Assembly (NCBI GenBank): GCA_964439415.1
Contig: CAYTOJ010000092.1
Span: 1-7,762 of the forward strand
Source: CAYTOJ01 sp964439415
GTDB taxonomy: Bacteria; Pseudomonadota; Alphaproteobacteria; Rickettsiales; CAZAGG01
Length of the DNA: 7,762 nt
Direction: 5' to 3'
The position numbers and the translations under genes are program-made. Of the stretch, positions 4,842-7,762 are shown one piece after another. The number at the start of each line of letters is the position of its first letter. The first letter of the stretch is position 1. The notes under the pieces are model-generated. The model was not told where the DNA came from. It searched no databases and saw nothing but the letters and a program-made list of their open reading frames with translations.

Positions 4842-6941
4842 ATGTGCAGGCCAGCGGGATTTGCCATAACCGCGTTTCTTTCATTCTTTGGTTGCTGGAC
4901 TGTTTTCTGCAACCTGGCGGTACTGCTGGAGTTTTCATTATACGGTCTGTTTTATACCCTGCCGTTATTGGCACTGGCGGTGTTTGTGGTTTTCCGGCAC
5001 TCCGGAAGGGACTCTCAGTTCTCCACGCCGCATTTGGCTGCGCCAAAGGAGTTAACCGGATTCATTCTGGCGGTAGTGTTGGCTGTGGCTATCACGTATC
5101 TTGCTCACCGGCCTGATCTGGACGATTCTCATTACATCAACATGGCGGTGGGGGTGCTGGACTTTAAGCACCAGCCGATGCTTAAATTTGATACCATGCA
5201 CGGCATAGCCGGGCTGCCAATCCACCTCAGCAATTACCGTTTCCAGAGCTATGAACTGCTGGCCGCTTTAATCTCATGGCTCACTAAATTGCCGGTGATA
5301 GTGGTGATGCACGCGGTTCTTCCGGTTGTATTCGCCGGGCTTACTGTATCGGCATATGTTCTGCTGTATACACGGCTACTGCCGGAAAGCCGGATAGCGG
5401 CGGTATTTATCAATATAGCAGTTCTGCTGATATTATGCGGCTTTCACAGGGATTATGGCAACTTCGGATTTCTGCGGTTGTTTCAGGGCAAGGCGATTCT
5501 TGTCACACTGATGATGCCGCTTATCTGGTGGGCGGTGATTAATTTTTACGATAATCCCGGCAAACATTCGTGGTTTATACTGCTGCTTACGCAAATCTGC
5601 GGCGTGGGGCTTAGCACCAATGGTCTGTTTGTGGCTCCCCTGATGCTGGGAATCACCTCAACCGCAGAAATGCTCAGCCGCAGGGGAGATTTTAAGATAA
5701 ATCGTAACTCCCCAGGTCTGCTTGCCTGGATGTACGTTGCTTGTCTCCCCCACCGCGAGCATAGGGGGATTAAGGGGGGGGAATGTGTTGGTACTATGGA
5801 AAGAAGAAAGGTTCCCCCCCCTAGCCCCCTTTGCCTGCGGTGGGGGAAGCCGAGAGTTCGTGCCAACACCTGGGTAGTTACGATTATTCTTAAAAATTGG
5901 CTCGCCACACTCTCCGCATGTTTCTACCCGGTGATGTGCGCTATTATAATTCTGGCCTTTATGCCATCCCCTAAATCCGCGCTGATGGGGATGCATCACA
6001 CAGCATCCCAGACTACTGAATTATTCGGGGAAGGCTGGCTGGCCGCGCTGCACTGGCTGGCGCTGCTGCTGGGCTGGGTATGTGTGCCGGGCAGCCGGGA
6101 CAGGCTGTTTTTCGTATCATTTTTAAGTATAATATTTCTGATTAATCCGCTACTCGCGCCGTACTGGTCAAAATATATAACCATAAACCATAACTGGCGG
6201 CTGCTGTGGGCTGTGCCAATCCCCGCCATTATGACTCTGGCACTGGCAGCATTGCTGCATATACCTATCGCACTTCAAGAGTGCGATAGGTATATCTTTT
6301 ATGTTTTGCGCATGGCCGCCAAGCCAGCCCCATGCGCGTCTATACTGCTCGCGAAGTTACTGCATAAAACCGCATTCTTCATACGCGAGCAGTATAAATC
6401 AAAATGCTTTTTCCGGCTTCCGGCTTCCGGCTTCCGGCTTCAGTTATTATTTATACTGGCTCTATTTACAGCGGGAATGTTCATAGCCCTGCGGGATAGC
6501 AATAACACCAGCATAAGTTTTAGCCCTATCAAAGCCCCGGCTGCTGATTATAATGCGGCCAGAGTATTACGGGCAAAAGCAGGGGCGCATAGAAAGGTTA
6601 TAGCGCCAGAGGCTGTTTCCGGCTGGCTGGTGACTATGCACAACCACCCATATCCAATAGTGGCGCGGGGAATTTATTTTAACCTGTTACGCTCACTTCT
6701 GCCACCGGATACCTGGAATGAACTACACAAAGCAGAGCAGTTGATTGATGGAACAGCCAGCATTCCCGGCTCTTCCCATGCGCTGCATAATATAATGACC
6801 AGTGAGTCTATCTGCTGGGTGATGATAGCACAGGCCAACCAGTTCATGCCGGATATACAAAAAATCCTGGGCGAGGATGGTTTTAAGGAGGATTCAACCA
6901 CAGGCGGTTACATTCTGTACCATAAAAAAGCCTGCTTATAA
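4842..6941 (+). CDS. Multi-pass membrane protein, GT-C glycosyltransferase-like (DUF6077-like), with two in-frame palindromic insertions
   Basis: Predicted inner-membrane protein of 699 residues. Roughly 12-13 hydrophobic segments are visible, for example near 9-29, 32-51, 70-88, 150-176, 183-200, 216-234, 243-268, 354-373, 398-440, 452-472 and 533-550, followed by a soluble C-terminal domain (about 551-699). The first large extracytoplasmic loop carries DLDDSHYIN (92-100). An acidic pair at this place is the catalytic signature of GT-C enzymes, which use polyprenyl-phosphate sugars. The loop also resembles DUF6077-type proteins. The start ATG has AGGCGG 8 bases upstream and lies 3 bases after the flavoenzyme gene, so the two are likely one operon. 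Residues 285-350 come from a MITE-like palindrome. About residues 473-533 come from a second repeat plus a 7-mer tandem array. Both fall in loops between membrane segments, so the protein may still fold. No exact substrate can be named. Confidence 0.75.
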   Translation: MCRPAGFAITAFLSFFGCWTVFCNLAVLLEFSLYGLFYTLPLLALAVFVVFRHSGRDSQFSTPHLAAPKELTGFILAVVLAVAITYLAHRPDLDDSHYINMAVGVLDFKHQPMLKFDTMHGIAGLPIHLSNYRFQSYELLAALISWLTKLPVIVVMHAVLPVVFAGLTVSAYVLLYTRLLPESRIAAVFINIAVLLILCGFHRDYGNFGFLRLFQGKAILVTLMMPLIWWAVINFYDNPGKHSWFILLLTQICGVGLSTNGLFVAPLMLGITSTAEMLSRRGDFKINRNSPGLLAWMYVACLPHREHRGIKGGECVGTMERRKVPPPSPLCLRWGKPRVRANTWVVTIILKNWLATLSACFYPVMCAIIILAFMPSPKSALMGMHHTASQTTELFGEGWLAALHWLALLLGWVCVPGSRDRLFFVSFLSIIFLINPLLAPYWSKYITINHNWRLLWAVPIPAIMTLALAALLHIPIALQECDRYIFYVLRMAAKPAPCASILLAKLLHKTAFFIREQYKSKCFFRLPASGFRLQLLFILALFTAGMFIALRDSNNTSISFSPIKAPAADYNAARVLRAKAGAHRKVIAPEAVSGWLVTMHNHPYPIVARGIYFNLLRSLLPPDTWNELHKAEQLIDGTASIPGSSHALHNIMTSESICWVMIAQANQFMPDIQKILGEDGFKEDSTTGGYILYHKKACL
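5692..5893. mobile_element. MITE-like palindromic element inserted in frame, flanked by TTAA
   Basis: A long imperfect palindrome lies inside the membrane protein gene. Terminal inverted repeats are AATCGTAACT (5700-5709) with CCCAGGT (5711-5717) on the left, and ACCTGGG (5868-5874) with AGTTACGATT (5876-5885) on the right. Just outside, TTTTAAGA (5690-5697) mirrors TCTTAAAA (5888-5895). TTAA occurs at 5692-5695 and 5890-5893, exactly 198 bases apart. Deleting one 198-base period joins codon 284 (TTT) to codon 351 (AAA) and gives GDFKNWLA, a natural-looking sequence. This supports insertion with a 4-base TTAA target duplication. Because TTAA is itself palindromic, the target duplication is not proven. 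There is no transposase inside, so any movement would need one supplied from elsewhere. Confidence 0.72.
5745..5849. repeat. Inner G/C-rich inverted repeat of the element
   Basis: The left arm 5745-5783 mirrors the right arm 5812-5849 around a 28-base loop. Shared blocks are CCCCCACCGC / GCGGTGGGGG, AGGGGG / CCCCCT and an outermost-to-loop block GGGGGGGGAA / TTCCCCCCCC. The G8 (5774-5781) and C8 (5814-5821) tracts are equal in length. It could be a second repeat nested in the larger element or simply its core. Confidence 0.75.
6259..6344. repeat. Palindromic repeat copy A (two hairpins), inside coding sequence
   Basis: Hairpin 1 is a perfect 16-bp stem (6259-6274 with 6280-6295; core CCTATCGCACT / AGTGCGATAGG) with a 5-base loop. 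Hairpin 2 pairs GCGCATGG (6308-6315) with CCATGCGC (6330-6337). The segment 6260-6344 matches 6979-7063 downstream at 81 of 85 positions by direct reading, and TATA lies at both ends, 81 bases apart (27 codons). In the gene it is read as IPIALQECDRYIFYVLRMAA and onward. It shows no stop in this frame, so the host gene stays open. Confidence 0.85.
6341..6396. repeat. Third palindrome of copy A
   Basis: TATACTGCTCGCG (6341-6353) pairs perfectly with CGCGAGCAGTATA (6384-6396). GAAG (6352-6355 region) and CTTC (6377-6380) extend the stem past a 3-base bulge. It directly abuts hairpin 2, sharing the TATA. A related 48-base palindrome with the same CTGCTC / GAGCAG ends occurs downstream at 7111-7158. 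Confidence 0.75.
6411..6441 (+). repeat. Tandem 7-mer TTCCGGC, four copies, inside coding sequence
   Basis: Four exact copies (6411-6438) plus a partial TTC. It is translated as FRLPASG then FRL. Seven is not a multiple of three, so a change of one unit shifts the frame. By direct reading, loss of one unit would meet TAG at 6484-6486, and gain of one unit would meet TAG at 6497-6499. It lies just before the last membrane segment. Confidence 0.9.
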
Positions 6942-6968
6942 ATTTCTGCATAATTGACATCAAACATT

Positions 6969-7063
6969 CATGCGCGTCTATACCTATCGCACTTCAAGAG
7001 TGCGATAGGTATATCTTTTATATTTTGCGCATGGCCGCCAATCCAACCCCATGCGCGTATATA
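6969..7063. repeat. Palindromic repeat copy B, intergenic
   Basis: This matches copy A over 6979-7063 (four differences in 85 positions). Hairpin 1 is a 15-bp perfect stem (6979-6993 with 6999-7013); hairpin 2 pairs GCGCATGG (7027-7034) with CCATGCGC (7049-7056). CATGCGCGTCTATA stands before hairpin 1 (6969-6982), identical to 6331-6344 of copy A, and recurs with one change at 7050-7063. The 81-base unit is therefore flanked by direct repeats. Confidence 0.85.
6979..7026 (+). terminator. Copy B hairpin 1 as possible terminator of the membrane protein gene
   Basis: The 15-bp stem with a 5-base loop (6979-7013) is followed by the T-rich stretch TCTTTTATATTTT (7014-7026), an intrinsic terminator-like layout about 37 bases after the stop codon. 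The T tract is interrupted, so efficiency is uncertain. The same hairpin inside the gene (copy A) would be masked by translating ribosomes. Confidence 0.45.
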
Positions 7064-7110
7064 CCCTGAAGCGGTTGCGCGAAGCGCAGAGCGGTGGGCA
7101 AAATAAACAA

Positions 7111-7158
7111 CTGCTCACGGATAACTGCAAAGAATCCGCGCATCGGATACGCGAGCAG
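7111..7158. repeat. Downstream relative of the third palindrome
   Basis: CTGCTC (7111-7116) and GAGCAG (7153-7158) end a 48-base segment, the same length as 6345-6392 in copy A. The last 12 bases (ATACGCGAGCAG) are identical, while the interior differs but still pairs (CGGAT 7118-7122 with ATCCG 7134-7138). Here it is separated from hairpin 2 by 47 bases not present in copy A. Confidence 0.65.
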
Positions 7159-7245
7159 CATTGAACAACCCTGTAGCAGTAAATTGTGTTATTGAATATT
7201 TATAAAAAAAATGAGTAAGCTTAAGAATAACATTTTGGGGAAATT

Positions 7246-7762
7246 ATGACAACGGTAGCGACAGAAGGAAATGATGTATTAACAGGCGGCTCAGGGGCTG
7301 ATGCGTTAAGTGGCCTGGGCGGAGCCGATACAGTATACGGCATGTTGGGCAGTGATAATCTGAATGGCGGCAGCGGAAGTGATGTTCTGTTTGGCGGTAC
7401 AGGCGCAGCTTCGCCGGATGATGCAGCGGATATAATAGCAGGCGGTGCAGATGCTGATGCGATATATGGCAACGGCGGGGCTGATACTATATATGGCGGC
7501 GCAGGTTCAGCAGACGCTAATGATGGGAATGACTCCATTTACGGCGGGGCAGGGGCTGATGCTCTGTATGGCAATTCAGGGAATGACCTTATCCTGGGTG
7601 GAGCGGACAGGGATACCGTATATGGTGGCTCCGGCAATGATACTCTCTATGGCGGTGTTCACGCTGCTGATCCAACAGATACTGGTGATGCGATTTATGC
7701 AGGTGGTGGCGATGATATTATTTTCGGCAACGGCGGGGATGATTTTATTTATGCTGATTCCG
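7246..7762 (+). CDS. RTX-type calcium-binding repeat protein (N-terminal part, runs off right edge)
   Basis: An open frame from ATG 7246 continues to the window end (172 codons). GGGG sits 5 bases before the start, a plausible ribosome binding site. From residue 8 the protein is almost all glycine/aspartate nonapeptides of the GGxGxDxhx type, for example GGSGADALS, GGSGSDVLF, GGAGADALY, GGSGNDTLY and GGGDDIIF. These fold into a parallel beta-roll that binds calcium between turns. No signal peptide is seen, which fits type I secretion using a C-terminal signal outside the window. Key Asp residues recur every 9 residues (10, 19, 28, 37, 46, then 62, 71, 80, then 96 to 132, then 148, 157, 166), with three gaps of exactly 16. 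A function such as adhesin, S-layer or enzyme cannot be assigned from repeats alone. No T1SS genes are in view. Confidence 0.88.
   Translation, partial: MTTVATEGNDVLTGGSGADALSGLGGADTVYGMLGSDNLNGGSGSDVLFGGTGAASPDDAADIIAGGADADAIYGNGGADTIYGGAGSADANDGNDSIYGGAGADALYGNSGNDLILGGADRDTVYGGSGNDTLYGGVHAADPTDTGDAIYAGGGDDIIFGNGGDDFIYADS

Larger units (their letters stand above)
6942..7245. other. Repeat-rich intergenic region
   Basis: This 304-base stretch has no convincing gene. It holds repeat copy B (6969-7063), a small hairpin TGCGC-gaa-GCGCA (7076-7088), the direct repeat GCGGT (7071 and 7091) and a copy-A-like third palindrome (7111-7158). An AT-rich leader (about 7180-7245) then precedes the RTX gene. 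A TTGACA at 6954-6959 lacks a good -10 at normal spacing (TCTATA at 17 bases), so no promoter is called with confidence. Confidence 0.7.

Noticed and set aside
4842..6941. Membrane protein gene as a pseudogene broken by insertions
   Set aside because: Despite two insertions and a tandem array, the frame is open to the end and the sequence after each insertion is a plausible membrane helix or soluble domain. Reduced function remains possible.
6942..7245. CRISPR array from the repeated palindromes
   Set aside because: Only two copies exist, they are long and hairpin-rich, there are no regular spacers, and no cas gene is present.
7211..7249. Short ORF of 12 codons (MSKLKNNILGKL) overlapping the RTX start by ATGA
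   Set aside because: It has the look of a leader peptide, but there is no ribosome binding site before it and the sequence is low-complexity AT-rich. It is not supported as a gene.
7221..7538. Minus-strand open frame of 105 codons across the RTX repeats
   Set aside because: It is a by-product of the repetitive Gly/Asp codons on the plus strand; the composition (Pro/Ser/Ala-rich) has no domain signature.

Overview
The window looks like part of an alphaproteobacterial chromosome. The best evidence is the sigma-54 protein: its C-terminal section (SSVQRRREK after the RpoN box, and the GGDNHSSAAVKHKIK stretch) reads like alphaproteobacterial RpoN, and the following gene is a CpaF/TadA-type ATPase. 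Base composition is moderate, with no extreme bias. No species call is possible from sequence alone.

Layout. At the left edge, on the minus strand, is a ParD antitoxin gene followed by the first codons of a ParE toxin that runs off the window. A divergent intergenic region (about 333-500) separates this module from a plus-strand run of genes. rpoN (501-1955, GTG start) overlaps by 8 bases a CpaF-type secretion/pilus ATPase gene (1948-3243). After an 86-base gap with a strong hairpin come a UDP-galactopyranose mutase-like FAD oxidoreductase (3330-4838) and, 3 bases later, a large multi-pass membrane protein with a GT-C glycosyltransferase-like plan (4842-6941). A 304-base intergenic region rich in palindromic repeats (6942-7245) leads to an RTX calcium-binding repeat protein (from 7246) that is still open at the right edge.

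How the genes fit together. The flavoenzyme and the membrane protein are probably co-transcribed and suggest cell-envelope or extracellular glycan work. The RTX protein is probably a type I-secreted surface or extracellular protein. RpoN and CpaF may link sigma-54 regulation to pilus or secretion assembly, but no other tad/cpa genes and no clear sigma-54 promoter are visible here.

The most notable feature is the membrane protein gene. It carries two separate palindromic insertions that leave the reading frame open. The first is a MITE-like imperfect palindrome bounded by TTAA; removing exactly 198 bp (66 codons) restores a smooth reading frame. The second is a multi-hairpin repeat whose close relative (81 of 85 positions identical in the shared part) lies in the intergenic region downstream. 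The second insertion is followed by four tandem copies of the 7-mer TTCCGGC, where gain or loss of one unit would truncate the protein. This recalls the Rickettsia palindromic elements, which also insert in frame into genes, but no sequence relationship is claimed.
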